DNA of 64,000 nt from Eonycteris spelaea (taxonomy: Eukaryota; Chordata; Mammalia; Chiroptera; Pteropodidae), in the NCBI GenBank assembly GCA_003508835.1, contig PUFA01000006.1, positions 8,680,001 to 8,744,000 of the forward strand, given 5' to 3'. The notes beneath the pieces were generated by a model. It worked only from the letters and a program-made list of their open reading frames with translations, had not been told where the DNA came from and made no database searches. Below, piece after piece: positions 38,500 through 51,639 of this stretch. Both the position numbers and the translations under genes were made by a program. Every line of letters starts with the position of its first letter. The stretch's first letter is position 1.

Positions 38500-41400
38500 G
38501 GCTCAAATGCAGCATGCCTTCCCACGAGCCCTTCTCCCCATGTCACAGAAAGAAAAAGTAAGGCTGTGAGGGAGGGGCCTGTGAATAAGGGAGTCTGGGG
38601 AGGTTAGTGGCCTTGTCCTTGGGGTTGTAGGTAAAGAGCTGAGGGAGATCATTTGGGGGCTGGTGTGCACACATGATTACATAAGTTTGTGTATGATTGC
38701 ATGGGCTGTTACATGTCAATACACTCAGAGCATACTTGTTTAAACCTGTACATGCTAGATGACATGTTCATGTGCTTTTACACAGCAGCCCACATGCACA
38801 CATGCTTCCAAGCATCACAACATGCTTGCGCATGAATACTGTCTCTACCATCTGCACATAAGGCACCCAAGAAATCTGGGATTGTGGGGGTGTCCAGGTA
38901 TGTGGGTTGGGAGCTGATCTTTTTCTGATGCAGCTTCAAAGTGTCTTGTTAACAAAGGGATAGAATGGTCCCAGGGTTCCTTCTTCCTTCCAGTTGAGAG
39001 CTCAGAATGGGAGAGGGCTGGGGATGGTGTGGGGCCCCCAAACTTCCAGCTGCCAAAGGCCCCTGCCTCTGTGCCCTTTGAGCTCAGATACCCTTCTGCA
39101 CCCCCCCCACTCTCTATTCTTTCTCACCCTCTCCTCTTCCTGTGTGTAAATATTAAAGAGCTGAGCCTGAAGGGCTGATGTAGACATGGGGAGAGAATGA
39201 AATTAAAAAGGATTCCCTCACCCCCATCCCGACACCCCCACCCTGCAGTCCCCCGCTCTTGCCTCCTTCCCTTTCATTTCTCCCCTCCCCATCACTCAGT
39301 GCTTCCACATGCCTCTCCTCCCCCCAGTCCAGATGGGAGCTGGCTCCTTCAGAAAGGGGGCTTAAAACAGGGTGTGGGGAGCTACCTCTCTCTGCCTCCC
39401 CTCACCACATCTGCCTACAGGGCTGGGAGCCTCCACGTGAGTATTTCTTTTATTTTGGGGGTGGTGGTTAGGAAGGAAAGTGGTTTTTAGAACCAGCTGT
39501 GAGTGGCGTTGTGAGGCGCAGGGCTGAAAGGAGGTGGGTGGGGTCCTGTCTCCAGGCTCCCTTAGGGAAGCCTCGTGTCTGGGTTTCTTTTCTCTCTTTG
39601 GACATAGACTGAGGGAGGGGTACCAGATGCCTCTGGTGGATGGAAGCGAGTGTAGGAAGGGCAGGGGAGAGGGGCTTCTGTTCTAAACAGGGTGTGTGGT
39701 TGGTAGGATAAGCCTGATCCTTTCTGGCAGGCTGAGTTTCTGGCAACGCGCCCCGCAGTCTCTGGGAGCTGTCCTGAGTGCTGAACGGAACTCGGAGGTT
39801 TTTTTTGCGCCTTCGGAACTGTCCTGGGTCCTGAAAGGGGCCGCGTTGGGGCCCGATCTTTGAAAGACGGTTGGGCAGTACTGAGGACTCACTAGAAAAA
39901 TTCTCCCAGATGACCCACTTTCCAAGGACAGAGTTCTGGATGGAAAGACAGATTTGAGAGTCTTCCCTATGGCTTTAGGCCTCACAGGTAATGATGATAT
40001 TTGGGAAAGGGACTCCTTTTTCCCTGGTTCAGTTTCCCCACCCTTTCCCAAACCACCCTACTGTTAGTGTGGGGGTAGGGATGGAGAATGATTGTGGCTG
40101 TGACCTCTCTTCTCATAGATAGTTTTTAGTAGAACAAACTTAGGTATACTGGCACTAGCCTTTTTCCTACTGGGTTCAGGCTCAAGGCAGCTCTGGGTTA
40201 GGAGAGCTCAGGTTTTACTGGTTAGGCCTGGGGTAAATAGAGCTCAAAAGTTTGGGATAATTTGTATTGACTATTTGGCATCACACCATACTTTGGAATT
40301 CAGAACAGGGGACAGTAAAATATTCTGCAAGCCCATCTTATGCTCTGCCCACCCAAACCGCAGAGTAGCATTTGGGAGAGGCTTTTGTTGGGGAGGAAGA
40401 TTTCCAAGTAAAGGATGCAAGGAGTGGGCAGGGTTGTTCAATATCATGGAGCAGAGAAGGAGGAGGCTACTGGAGATGGGGCAATGGGAAAAGAGGAAGA
40501 TCTGGTGGAGAAAAAAATATTCAAATTAGGGGATAGGTCTGGGTTTCAATCCTGTTTCCTTGGAAATTTTTCCTCCACTAACCTAGGGTCAGGGTCATCT
40601 CAATTTTCTGGGTTATCATACTCTGTCTTTGTAACTCTGAAGGGAATAGAGCAAGGAGTTATTTCTCCAGGTCCCTTTCCTTGTCATCCCAGGGGATGAA
40701 AGCCAAATGTCAGGACATGCAGATGAGACTGTGGGGGAACAACAGGCAGGAAGGGTTGATGGCAGCTTCACCTCCCATCCCCAAGAGCACAATCAAATAT
40801 TCAAATGGGATCCTTCTTGAAGGGAGAGGAAGGAAGGGTTTTCAAATGATACTGGGCAAAAATAGGTGTGGCAGGAAGTTCAAGAAAAGGAGTGGGTATC
40901 TAGGGACCTCAAACCAAACCAGTTCATCCCTTCCCAGATGTGACTTCTAGTTAATAAGGAACCCCTCACCAATCATGTTTTTGATGTAACTCATCAAGAT
41001 GATTCCTCCTGTTCTCTAGCTGCTTGGGAGGAGCTGAGTTTGCCTATGCTGTGGGTGCTGGGAGGTGGTGGGTGTGGGTGTGGGTGCCTGTTTGGGGAGG
41101 GGAGGTGTTTGTGCTCCACTCAGCTCCCTTGGTTACATAACAGATTTGATAAGACTTTACTTTGGAACTGCTGCTACTGCCTGAAGCAGTTACCCCTCCA
41201 CCCCTACATGGAATGCTGGGTGTCTACCCCCTTCTCCCTGGCCTCTTGGAGAGTCCTTCTATTCATGATCCAGTGTTTCAGCAGCTGCTTTCCTGCTGGG
41301 AGATGTCTTCAGCTTGGCTCCCTTCTCCCTACCCAGCTCCTGTTTTTAAGTACTTGCTTCTTTTGTTATCTTGAGCCCAGGTTACACCCTTTACATTTTT

Positions 41401-41850
41401 TAGCCAGCAGATCTATGCTTTTCTTGGCAGGGCACTTGGGTTGGGATGGGAGGGGTTCACTGAACATGATGAAGCTGCCCTCTATGGAAGAAAGAGACAT
41501 CCTAGGAGGTTTTTGAGCTCAGAGATAGTTTTCTTCATTTCTTTCTTTTACTCCAATAACTGTTTTGGAGTCTGAGAACAGTGGTCCATACCCAGAGGTA
41601 CTGGGAGGGAGAACTCTGGCCTTGATATTTTCTCTTCATTTTCCCTTTTAGAATTAAAAAGGTTGTGTATATACAGGAGGTGAGGACTGCCTCTTGGACA
41701 TATTCTATTCATAATAGGAACAACTTTCCAAATGGAAAATTAGGAGACCGGCAAGAGGAAAGAGAAAATGCAAACTTGTGATGTCACTTGGAGAGACTAT
41801 GGACTCCTGGCTTGTTGTGCACAGAATAGAGGCCAGAGGAAGGGCTGGAT
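38500..41850. other. DLGAP3 intron 1, no gene recognised
   Basis: Mostly single-copy-looking intron, with a CA/TG-rich patch at 38.65-38.83 kb and pyrimidine-rich DNA at 39.2-39.4 kb. No exon could be supported. Confidence 0.5.
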
Positions 41851-41859
41851 ATCTCTGCT

Positions 41860-42230
41860 TTTCCAGTACACGTGCATGTGTATTTCTGCCTGTGAGTGGA
41901 GATAGCACTGTGTATGTGCACATACAAATGTGCGAATGTGCTGTACAAATGTGTACAAACACATGAGTTTATATATAACTGTGGACACATATAATGTGTA
42001 CATGTGTGTATGACTTATGTATGCATCCATGTATATATGTGACTGTGAAGGTAATTTCTAATTAAACCTATGTGTGTGTATGTGTGTGGTGCTCACCCAG
42101 CAATGCATATATGTGAGTGTAAGTATGCATGTGAACATATATGCAGGGACATATATATACACATGAATTAACAACATATGAATATATGTATGTAAGTTAA
42201 GTCATACATGTGAGTAAATGTGACAGAGAG
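41860..42230. repeat. TG/TATG-rich low-complexity tract
   Basis: Imperfect ATGTG, GTGTAT and ACATAT units, followed by a GA-rich patch at 42218-42250. Confidence 0.85.
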
Positions 42231-42639
42231 AATGAGAGAGAGAGAGGTGAGAGAGAGGAAGCGAGATTCTGACTGAACATTGAGGCTGTCTGAAAGTTGT
42301 TTCCCACAAGCTTGAACTTGATCTTCCCTGATGCCTATAGTAGAAAGCAGATCCCTTAGGGTCTCTCAAATTCTCATGTCATAGGGACTAAATTGTTCCC
42401 CACCACCATCCATGTAAGGGAGTTTATAGAGGAAAAACCTATACAACCTTGTGGACAGGTGAGTAAGGGAGTGGAGCCTAAGGCTTATCAGATGCTATGG
42501 TGCCCAAGGGTGCATGTGGGGAAAGAGTCTGGGAGCTTGAACATTAACATTGCTACAGAGGTTTCAAGGATCAAGAAGAACAAGTTGGGTTTAATGGATG
42601 AAAGGGGCAGGGATATTACAGAGGTCCAAGTGTGTGCAA

Positions 42640-42860
42640 AGCCTCACACATATGAGGCGTATGGCATTATATGTGTACATGTATATGTGAATATTACTTA
42701 TATATGCCTTAATATGCATATCTCAACATAAATGCACTTTCTAACATGTACACACATGAACAAATCTACAGGAATTATATGAACACAGGGATTCGTCAAT
42801 GTACATACATGCTAACATATATATACATATGAACAGAGTATGCAGAAATATGTCGGCATA
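42640..42860. repeat. CATATG/TGTAC-rich low-complexity tract
   Basis: A second patch of imperfect ATATGTG, ACATGTA and ACATAT words, similar in style to 41.9-42.2 kb. Confidence 0.75.
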
Positions 42861-42929
42861 TACTAACACTGGCCTGATTGCAACATGTGCACCTCATTCA
42901 TCCAGTTTAATAACAGCCTGCAAATATTC

Positions 42930-43065
42930 TTTTTTCCCATCATGTGCCTCATCCAATGCATGCATTCATTCAACTAGTACTTATTTTATGCCTGTGATAT
43001 GCCACGTACTGTGCTGGACACTGGAGATGGTCCTTGATCTCAGGTAACTTACAATCTAGAGAAAG
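42930..43065 (-). repeat. L2/MIR-like fragment, antisense
   Basis: 'gcattcattcaactagtacttattttatgcctgtgatatgcca' followed by 'tactgtgctggacactggagatgg' is the antisense form of the common L2 3' end. Confidence 0.7.
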
Positions 43066-43374
43066 TGTAGAACCTGAAACCAAATAGGGAGAGTGTTAAG
43101 GATGGTGAGAGGGCATAAGTGTCCACCACGGGCACTGGGGACCTCTGGGGGGGTTGGTCATTTCTGGAGTGGGGAAGGGAGGTGTTTGGTAAGGGATCCA
43201 TCCGTAGGAGGGGAAGCCTTTGAGCCAAGGTGTGAAGGTTGAACACATGTTTACTAGGTGGGCAACTGTAGGGAAAGGTATTTCAGTGACAAGAAATGTC
43301 TCAATTGGTCTTCCGACTTCCACCCTTGCCAGCCTTTCCTCCATAGACTCTCTCCCTAAAGGCAGCCAGAGAAA

Positions 43375-43890
43375 GATGAGGTCATGTCTTTCCCATGGTT
43401 TTCCATCTCACTCGGAGTGAAATCCAAAGTACTTAGCAGGACCTGAGTGACGTAATGTTGTGAGTAAAATAGCCCCCAGTGGCCAGCCTGGTCTCAGGTG
43501 CCACCCCTACACAGGCTTTGGTTCAATTCCACCTTGAGGCCAGTGTACTAGCTTTTCCCTCAGCTTGAAATGATCTTCCTCACATACCCATGTGTCTTGC
43601 TCCCTCACTTTATTCAAGATTTTGTTCAAAAGTCCTTTTTTTGGGGGAAAGGCCTCCCCCAAAGTGTATTTTAAATAGCCCCTTGCCATTCTATTCCCCT
43701 CACCCTACTTAAATTTTTTCCCCAGCACTTACCACCTCCATTATTTCATATATTTGTTTATTATCTCTCTTTTTCCACTAGAATTTTTGTGAGAATGGGA
43801 GCTTTATCTGTTTTGTGCATTGATACCCACTGTCTTCAGAGGAGTCCCTGGCTTGGAGTAGGCACTCAATATATATTTGTTGAATAAACA
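43375..43890 (+). repeat. L2 LINE 3' relic, sense
   Basis: 'gttttccatctcactcggagtgaaatccaaagtac', 'agcttgaaatgatcttcctcac', 'cagcacttaccacctcc' and the end 'ggcactcaatatatatttgttgaataaac' give a nearly complete L2 3' region. Confidence 0.85.
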
Positions 43891-44166
43891 AGTTTTGGGT
43901 AGATCACACTGTCGCCCAGTGAGGAGAATGGATCGAGACTAGTTGGGGACCAGTCATGATAGCTTGGGTGGCCTGATATAGAACATTGACAGTGGAGGTG
44001 GAGAAAAGGAGATACAATGTACAAACACATGCATGCATGCACACGGACACATGTGCACAAGTATATATATTTTAGCCCGTTAAATCTACTGTCTTAGCAA
44101 GGGAAGGCTTAGGAAGAAAATGGAAGTGCCTTTATATGCATATGTAGTATGTAATGTTGTGTATGA

Positions 44167-44380
44167 CAGTTGTCCCCAACCCCCGGGCTGTGGACCAGTA
44201 CCAGTCTGTAGCCAGTTAGGAACTGGGCCGTATAGCAGGAGGTGAGTGGCAGACAAGTGAGGGAGGGAAGCTTCATCTGTATTTGCAGCCCCTCCCCACT
44301 TCGGCTCTACCTCGGATCATCAGGTATTAGAATCTCATAGGAGCATCTGTCCCCAGTGCCAAAAAAGTTGGGGACCGCTG
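44167..44380 (+). mobile_element. MER1-type non-autonomous hAT (Charlie3-like)
   Basis: 214-bp element with terminal cagttgtccccaacc and its imperfect inverse ggggaccgctg. It is flanked by an 8-bp target duplication, gtgtatga at 44159-44166 and gcgtatga at 44381-44388, differing at one base. Internal words 'gcaggaggtgagtggc' and 'gaagcttcatctgtatttgcag' are diagnostic. Confidence 0.92.
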
Positions 44381-44389
44381 GCGTATGAC

Positions 44390-46480
44390 ACCCTCCAGCT
44401 AATCCTGGCTGCTGTTCTCTCTTCCTTTTGGATTTTGTCACCACCACCCCACATATGCCTACCCTTGCCAGCTAGGCTGCAGGGGGCTGTCACGTACGGG
44501 TCCCTCTAGTTCCATTAGGTTAATGATACAAGGCTCTCAACTTAGGGAACAGGGGTGGGGAGCAGAGTCTTGAACAGTGAGGGGAGAGGGGGGTCAGCAG
44601 AGCCCTATAGACTTAGAGACACTTAGAGAGAGGCATAAGGACCCTGAGAAGAGTGCTCAGAGCCAGCGAGCTCAGGCCTGGCCCAGGCTTCCTGAGGCTG
44701 GACGGAGTAAGAGGCAGGACAGTCTACTGAACATAGATGGTCTAGCCCCCACCTCTTCCCCTCCCCGCTTCCTCACCCCGCACCACTCCCACTCCTCTCT
44801 CCTGATAGGGTGGGCGCCTTGGCCAAATGTGGGCTTAGTAGGGAGTGAGTGGTCCCCCCAGACTGTGATGTGAATGTGGGTGTGGAGGACACCCAGAGAA
44901 AGGGGACCCGCTTTCCAGAGGACAGGCTGAGGGGTTGGCAGTATGGAAGGAGTCTCTTTCACTCTCAACTTTGGCCGTTTTCTTCTCCCCCAAGAGAGCT
45001 TGGAGGATTGAGCTCGTGTTGCAGAATGAGAAACTGAGTGGCGACCTAAGCTGGCTCAGTCAGCTGCCTGGGTGAAGGGACTGCGACTCAGAATGTGGGG
45101 AAAGCTGGGAGAGGACTGATGAGAAAGGTGGAAGAAGTTGCGGTGGTGGGTCAGCCCCCTCCCGCAGCCACTCCCGGAGGCGTCAAGGGAGGCGTCAAGA
45201 CCTCCGGTCCTCTATGCGAGTTCCTCTCCCAGACCGCCAAGCCTGCGCCTGAGTTGCCTCATTTCCCGGAGGCCAGGGCTAGCGCCCCTTGCAGGTTCTA
45301 GGGTGTATGGGGGGGGGGTCTTGTGCCAATCTTCTCTCTCGTCTGGACTAGGGACTGGGGCGCTGCAGCCGCTCGCTCCCCTCCCACCTGGGCTCTGAGC
45401 GTGGGGGTTGGGACAAAACAGCCGCCAGAGCCGCCCACCTGCCCGCGGTGTCATGGCAACGACTCTGCCCACGTGGACGATGAGGAAAGGGAGAAGAGAG
45501 GAGAGGAGACATCACGACAGACGTGAGAATGGGGGGGGTTCCTCAGAGTCCTGCGTGCTGGAGCCTTCACCCCTCCAGCTTGGCCAGACCCTAGCTCATT
45601 TCACCCCAGGGCCCCAGGGCATGGTGGGGCTTGTGCTCCAGTCCTAGCCTCAGAGTGTGCATGTCCTTGGGTGTCCTGAGTATGATGACCTTGGTCTGCT
45701 GAGCTGGAGCCCCGGCGGGTCCTGAGGAAGATGGGGCTTTGCATGTGCAGACCTCTCCTCTCCCCACCCTGCAAGTCAGGGATGGTGCCTGGGGCCGAGG
45801 GGATGAGAGCCCGACCTACTTCTCCATTTTCTCACTATTTTTCAAAAGGAAAATGACCCACTTTTCAGCCAATCGGACTGAAGCCTGTTCCCAGGCTGAT
45901 TGCCTTAGCCCCCACTGCCCAGGCCTGTACCCCATCCTCAGCCTATTAGCCACGTGCCGGACCCACTTCCCGAGGGACGCAGGTGCACTAGTGTGGAGGG
46001 GTCTTTCCCTGCCATCTGTGCCAGGCTGGGGAGGGATCTGTGCTGACTGGGGCAAGGGTGGGCCTGGGCCTGACTGATTCTACCTCAGTTCCACTTTGGG
46101 CAGACCCCATCGATGGCCGCAGCCCTGGCACTTTGAGTGTGCTGTCCACCATCCGCACACTCTCCGAGGACTCGCCTCTCGGAGGGGCGGGAAGGGCTGG
46201 GCGGGGTGGGGGTGTCGGTGGGAGGGCTGCCCTCCTCCTCTCACTGGGCGTTAGTGCATAGTGGTGGGCTGCTATCCCACGTGGCTCTGTTTCCTTGTGC
46301 AAAGGGAGAGCCGGTGGCACTGGAGAACCCTGTCTGTCTGTCTGTCTGCCTGCCAGGGCTCCTCCCAGAGGATCCTCCTAGAAGGTTCTATGCCTCTCTT
46401 CCCAAGCCCCTTCCCCCTCTCTAGGATATTGGTCTGGGCCTCAGAGCCCCCTCCTTCCCTCAGCTATATTGGCCTGGCTG
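44390..46480. other. GC-rich part of DLGAP3 intron 1
   Basis: Repeat-poor and GC-rich, with a CpG-enriched core at about 45.13-45.48 kb. It could hold an alternative promoter or enhancer, but no donor site with exon-like context could be fixed. Confidence 0.4.
45447..45460 (+). promoter_or_regulatory. Candidate RFX X-box
   Basis: GGTGTCATGGCAAC matches the palindromic X-box GTTGCCATGGCAAC at 12 of 14 positions. It sits in a CpG-rich, repeat-free part of the intron. Confidence 0.45.
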
Positions 46481-46490
46481 GCTTGGGGGG

Positions 46491-46536
46491 TAATTAGAGA
46501 TTTAATTATTTAGTTTCTCCAGCTCAGTAGATTAAT
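46491..46536. promoter_or_regulatory. Candidate homeodomain-site cluster
   Basis: TAATTA occurs at 46491 and 46503, with ATTAAT at 46531, inside a sharply bounded AT island in GC-rich repeat-free intron. Such clusters are common in conserved neural enhancers. The function is inferred. Confidence 0.4.
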
Positions 46537-47164
46537 TCCATCCATCACAGGCAGGCTGAGCCTTCTACCCCTCTCAGGACTGCCTGGCCAACCCTAGAGG
46601 GAGGGTGCATCATTGCTCACCTGGGACTAGTATTGGATCTGGGAACAATGGATAAAGTTCTTGTTGGGGGAGGATTTGGTGTATGACATTGAGTGGATGT
46701 GGGTACCTAAAGTGATGTGAAACGAAAATGTGTGTCTGTTGTATGAGGATGAACATGAACAGGAACGTGAACACGTATATAAGGTTTTATTGTCTGTGCA
46801 GCTTCTGTGTGCCAAGCATTGGCATCCATTGGATGAAAATGCACATGTGTGTGAACCTTGTGGAAACAAGTTTGTGTGTATCTGTGCACATGATGTGATA
46901 ATGACTATGTATGTGAGGTCAAATGCCGTAAGAGTTCTGTTGGATGATTCTGCATGGCTGTATCTGCCTCTGAATAAAAACACATGTGTTCACTTGTGAA
47001 TAAGCAGTCTTGGGAACGTGTATGCCCATGTGCAAGGGAGGGATGGCAGGGGTGGAGGTTTCCTGAGGCTGAGTGATGAGTCAGGGCACTTGGGGGTCGA
47101 CCTAGTGGCTTCATCAGACCAGTTTAAATGCTACTTTAAACCTGTCAGGGCTTGGTCTTTTAGT

Positions 47165-47360
47165 GGTTGAGGGTCGGGGCTGGACTCAGACCCAGGTTCA
47201 AATCCCTCTTCCACCACCTACTGTGACCTTGGGCAATATTCTTTACATTTCTAGGCTTCAGTATCCTCATCTGGAAAGTGGGAGTAATAATGATACCTCA
47301 TGATAGTTGCAGGACTACACAAAGAAGTGCATTTAAAGCATTGAACAGAATAGAATGCTT
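47165..47360 (+). repeat. MIR SINE, sense
   Basis: 'ttcaaatccctcttccaccacctactgtgaccttgggcaat' and 'cagtatcctcatctggaaagtgggagtaataatgatacc' match MIR well over most of its length. Confidence 0.9.
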
Positions 47361-47689
47361 ACTCAATTGTAAGGCATTCTGAGCCTCAGACTTCAGAGCT
47401 GAAAGGCACCAGAGGTTGTCTGGCTTGAAATGTGGTCAGTGCTTGAATCCATCGTATACCATCCTCCAGGGTGGCCCTTTAACCTCTGACTGCATGTTTC
47501 CCTGGACAGGACAATCCCAGCTCTTTGGAGAACTCAAATCACAACTGGACCAGCTCTGTCTGCTGCAGAGTTCTGGTTGGTCCAGCTGCAGGGAGTCATT
47601 TCCCTTCTGCCTTCTCCTGTTTCTCCTCCCTTCCCTATGCCCCAGCTGAGGGGTACTACTTCTTGAAAGCTCAATCACTGGCCCTGAAC

Positions 47690-47790
47690 TTATTCAACAC
47701 CACTATATAGCCAGGTCTTGTGCATACAGAGATAGATCAGATGAATACTTGCTTTTAAGGAGCTCACAGTTTGCAAACAAATATCCTATT
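47690..47790 (-). repeat. L2 fragment, antisense
   Basis: 'ggtcttgtgcatacagagatagatc' and 'tttaaggagctcacagtttgc' match the antisense L2 3' end. Confidence 0.65.
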
Positions 47791-48559
47791 GTGTTGAAGT
47801 ATGGGACCCAAGATGACGTAGCAACTGCTGTGCCCTGGGCTGATAGAGAGGATACTCTTAGGGAATCTTTCTTGGAAGAGAGGACCCCTGAACTGCACCA
47901 GAGGGCAAAGTTGAGAGGAAACGCCTTCTATGTGGAAGGATCTCACATTCTGCGTTGCCTCCTCTCCCCACGCTCTCTCTCCCATTATAGTCCTGGCTCC
48001 TGCTAAGCCTAGAATCCAGACATGAGAGCAGGGGCTAAGACACCCTGGAGGCTGGGGTGGGATCAGGCAGAGCTGAGGAGTGGGAGGTACCACCACCTGA
48101 ACCTGGCAGTCAGCCGACTAACCAGCTTCGTGGGCCCCTGGGAGGCCCAGCCCTGTGCTTGACTCCTCTGTGGGAGAGGCCCAGAGGAGAAGACAGGCCC
48201 TGGTGCAGGTGGCCCCTGTCCCAGCTCACAAAGAGACCTTAATGGAGAGTGTGCTAATCCAGGAGGCAGTCATAAGCTCTGGATTCCATAGGGAAATTAG
48301 ACATTTGAGCCAGAAGGTAAGAAAGGCTATGGGCCTATCTGGCTGAGAAGCTGCTGCCCAGTGGACCTTTCCATTGGTGTGGGATCCTACCTGTTGTCCT
48401 CTGATGGCCCTGGCAAGCTTAGATCTGGCAGCACCTTGGATGCCAGGGCAGCACCAGCCCAGTCAAATATACATGCAAATGAAAGAAGATGCTAAGGTGC
48501 TATAAGGTCAGGAGAAGCCAACATATGAAGACATATGTGCCCGTTGTCTTGGATAGGTC

Positions 48560-48720
48560 AGTTATTTACTCATTGCCACAACCTTAGGAGGTAAGTATTG
48601 TTCCCCTATTTTACAGATGATAAAATTGAGGTTTAGACAGATAAAACAAGTTGTTCGTGGTCATACAGGTAGGCTATAATATAATGGTTGGAGGCAGATG
48701 ATTGTCTTTTTAGCACCCAG
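48560..48720 (-). repeat. MIR fragment, antisense
   Basis: 'ttaggaggtaagtattgttcccctattttacagatgataaaattgagg' and 'tcatacaggtagg' in antisense MIR order. Confidence 0.8.
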
Positions 48721-49029
48721 CAATAAGGTCACTGGGCCGTCCCTTCCAGATCCCTGGAGTTGGAAGAGAGACCACTAGCCCCTAGCTGAAGGAGTTGGCG
48801 TGGTCCGCAAATCAAGGGCCTCTAATTCTCTCAGATGCCACCATCTCTGTCCACCAGGGCTGCTCTGCTGTCTCTGGCATGCCCAAGGGGTGGGAGGTCT
48901 TCAAAAGGCAAATAGAAATCCATGCTGAATTTCTATTACTGAATCCTCCAGGAGGTCTCTGAAGCCTCTAGAGGGAAGGGAGTGGAGGTCCTTTCTGTGA
49001 GCCGTTGGGCACAGGAATAGAGTGGATAA

Positions 49030-49480
49030 GGGCAGCAAGTGAAGACTTTCATTCATGCAGTAGTTGTTTTTGAGCACCTGTTAGTGTCAGACATTGTTCT
49101 AGATAATGAGAATACTACAGCATGTAAGGCAGACATAGTCCCTGCCCTCCTGGAGCTTATATTCTGCTATGGGGAGACATACTATAAACATGTGATAGAT
49201 GAAGAAAATCATTTCGCAGAGCAATTAGTGCTATGAAAGCAGTGAAACAGGTGATGTAAAGCCGACATGGGGGATGGGGCTCAACTTTAGTTAGTGGTCA
49301 GTGAAGGCTTCTCTGAGCTGAGACCCAAAAGATGAGACAGAGGAAGCCATGGGAATATCTGGGGCAGAGTGTTCTAGCAGAGAGAACATCAAGTGCAAAG
49401 CCCCCTGAGGTGGGATTTTCAAAGAGATTATAGGTAGTGTGGGTTATTCACAGACTGGGCACTGTCCAATGGGTTCAGGA
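49030..49480 (-). repeat. L2 LINE relic, antisense
   Basis: 'tttgagcacctgttagtgtcagacattgttctag', 'ccctgccctcctggagcttatattctg', 'gtcagtgaaggcttctctgag', 'agagtgttctagcagagagaacatcaagtgcaaagccc' run in order as antisense L2. Confidence 0.85.
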
Positions 49481-50619
49481 GATGGATTTAGACTTGGATC
49501 TGCCTAAATGTCTCAAGTGTTTTGGAGCATTAAGCCCATTTTCTGTAAAATTCCTACCGTAAACCCCCAGGAAGAGTGGATTAAATAAAGTAAAAAAGGT
49601 GAGTGAAAAAGACCCCAGATCGCCCTCCTTCTATTCCTTCTCCATTCTCTGGGGCAGTGAGAGTAGGAGAAGGAGATTTTCCTCTGGAGTCCTAGGGGCA
49701 CAGGGCATGCTGAGTCTTTAGCAACAAGGATGGGGTAATGGGGTTGAGAGAGGCCACGGATGAGGACATGAGCCCAGTTATAGAAATTTTGCCAAAGGCT
49801 GCTGGGCAAAGCCAGTAGTAAAATGGCCAAGGGGGCTCAGGCAGAACTGGATACAGGAGGCAGTGGGTGCTGCAGGAGGAATGTCTATCAATGGGCTCAG
49901 GGCGTGGGCTACAGGTCCGAAGTTCTGTGTTAAGGCTCCCCAGTAGCTAGCGCTTTAACAGTAGACACACTCCCCCAGGTATCCAAGCCGCTGTCAGGAT
50001 GGAGGTGGGAGAAGGGTGGAGTGGAGGACTGGACAGGGAAACTGAGGCAGAATTCTGGCCATTCTGGTTAAATCAACACAAGGAAGGGCGATGGGTTGGC
50101 AAAACCTGAAGCACTGGGGTCCCAAGGGCACATGTAGGTCACCCGTAGGCATGGAAGCGCCCCAGCCTACAGCAGCAAAGTGAGTTCCAGGCCTCACCTT
50201 CTGTAAGTTCTGCTATGTTGGAACCGGTTTGGGTATGACCTCATAGGCTCCAGTGTGAAGGGACATCTAGATAGGGCTGATCCCCAGCAAGAGAGCAACT
50301 GTACCCCTTTGCTGCCATCTGGACGATCATGTCTAGCTCGTAGCTTTCCCAACAGCTTTGTGGGGAAGAAGTGAATCAGTTAATATTTGCTTTTTGAAAT
50401 CATAATCTCTGTCCAAGGCATCACTTTGTGTCAGCCTCTGAAACGCAGACATTTGTCAAACACACCTGGATCCCTGGGTGCTCAGGAGCGGACAGTCTTG
50501 AGTGAAAACTGCTTTTCTTCAGCAGAGTATCTTTGATCTTGTATGGCTGCCCCAGAAAGATTAAGTGACCTACTCAAGGACTCACTGTAAACCAATGGAG
50601 GAAGTCATGAAAATGAAAG

Positions 50620-50825
50620 TACAGATAACGATAGCTACCTTTATGAGCATTCACCATGGTACAGTACTAAGGGGTTGAAATGCTTTACCTTGTTAACTGT
50701 CACATCATTAGGTCCTTTCCGATTGCTCTGATAGCATCCTCATTTTACAGATGAGAAAATAAGTGAAAGCAGGTGAATCACCTGTCTAAGTAGTAGTTGA
50801 GGGAAAGGGACTTGAACCTAGAGAG
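50620..50825 (-). repeat. MIR fragment, antisense
   Basis: 'agctacctttatgagcattcacc', 'catcctcattttacagatgagaaaat' and 'aatcacctgtctaag' in antisense MIR order. Confidence 0.8.
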
Positions 50826-51639
50826 TCTGACAACAGTCTACACTGATAACTGCTTTGATCCAGGGAGTTTGTGAGTTGCCTAGGTCTCAAGAAAGTAAAA
50901 TCAACTGATTTGGTTGGGCATGGCCCTGGGGAGAGGAAAACACTCTGAGTCCTTTTCTCTGTAGCCCTTTTCCTTCCCCCATTTTCCATTCTTTTTCTGG
51001 AAGGTAATTGCTTGGGGCACTGACAACCTCCTGGCGAATTACACAGCTGGTTTTCCAGTGAGGTTTGTAACAACAATCCCGCCAGCCTGGCAGCCCCCAG
51101 CAAGTTCCGGTTTAAGAAACTAATTGCTGGATTGTGTAGTTGGTGCTAAATTGGGTAATTTCTTGGTGACGGCATGTGTGCCACTTCTTCCATTCCCAGA
51201 TAGATTCTAGCTGCATCAGAGAATTTGTCACACAAAGCAACCTCCAAAACTCCCTCACTCTCCACTTGCCAGCCAGCCACAGGCAATTGCAAAAAATGGC
51301 TGCTGCTTTCGGCCCAAGTTTCACCATGTGGACAGCTCACTGTTTCCTGGGGAGTAGAGAGATGACTTGTACAGTAAAATGGAGACTGTAACACCAGCAT
51401 CCAGAGTTGTCACAAGACTTCAGAGATCTTCCTTTATTCTGTACTTATCTGACCTTGGACTTGGAATGAACGCAGTACTCACCACACAGGGGAAAAGGCT
51501 AAACCACCCTCTGGGTAGCTCTAGAGTGGGCAGTATGTGTGAGGTTTTTAAATTTTCTTTGTTTCCTTTTTTTTTTTTTTAAATTTATTTTATTACTGGT
51601 TCACTTCAGAATGATGTTTAATAAATCTGGCTTCTCCGG

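Noticed and set aside
39411..39437. Possible 16-nt microexon (acceptor ctacag, donor gtgagt)
   Set aside because: Splice-like sites this close occur by chance often in intron DNA; no reading frame or conservation evidence available.
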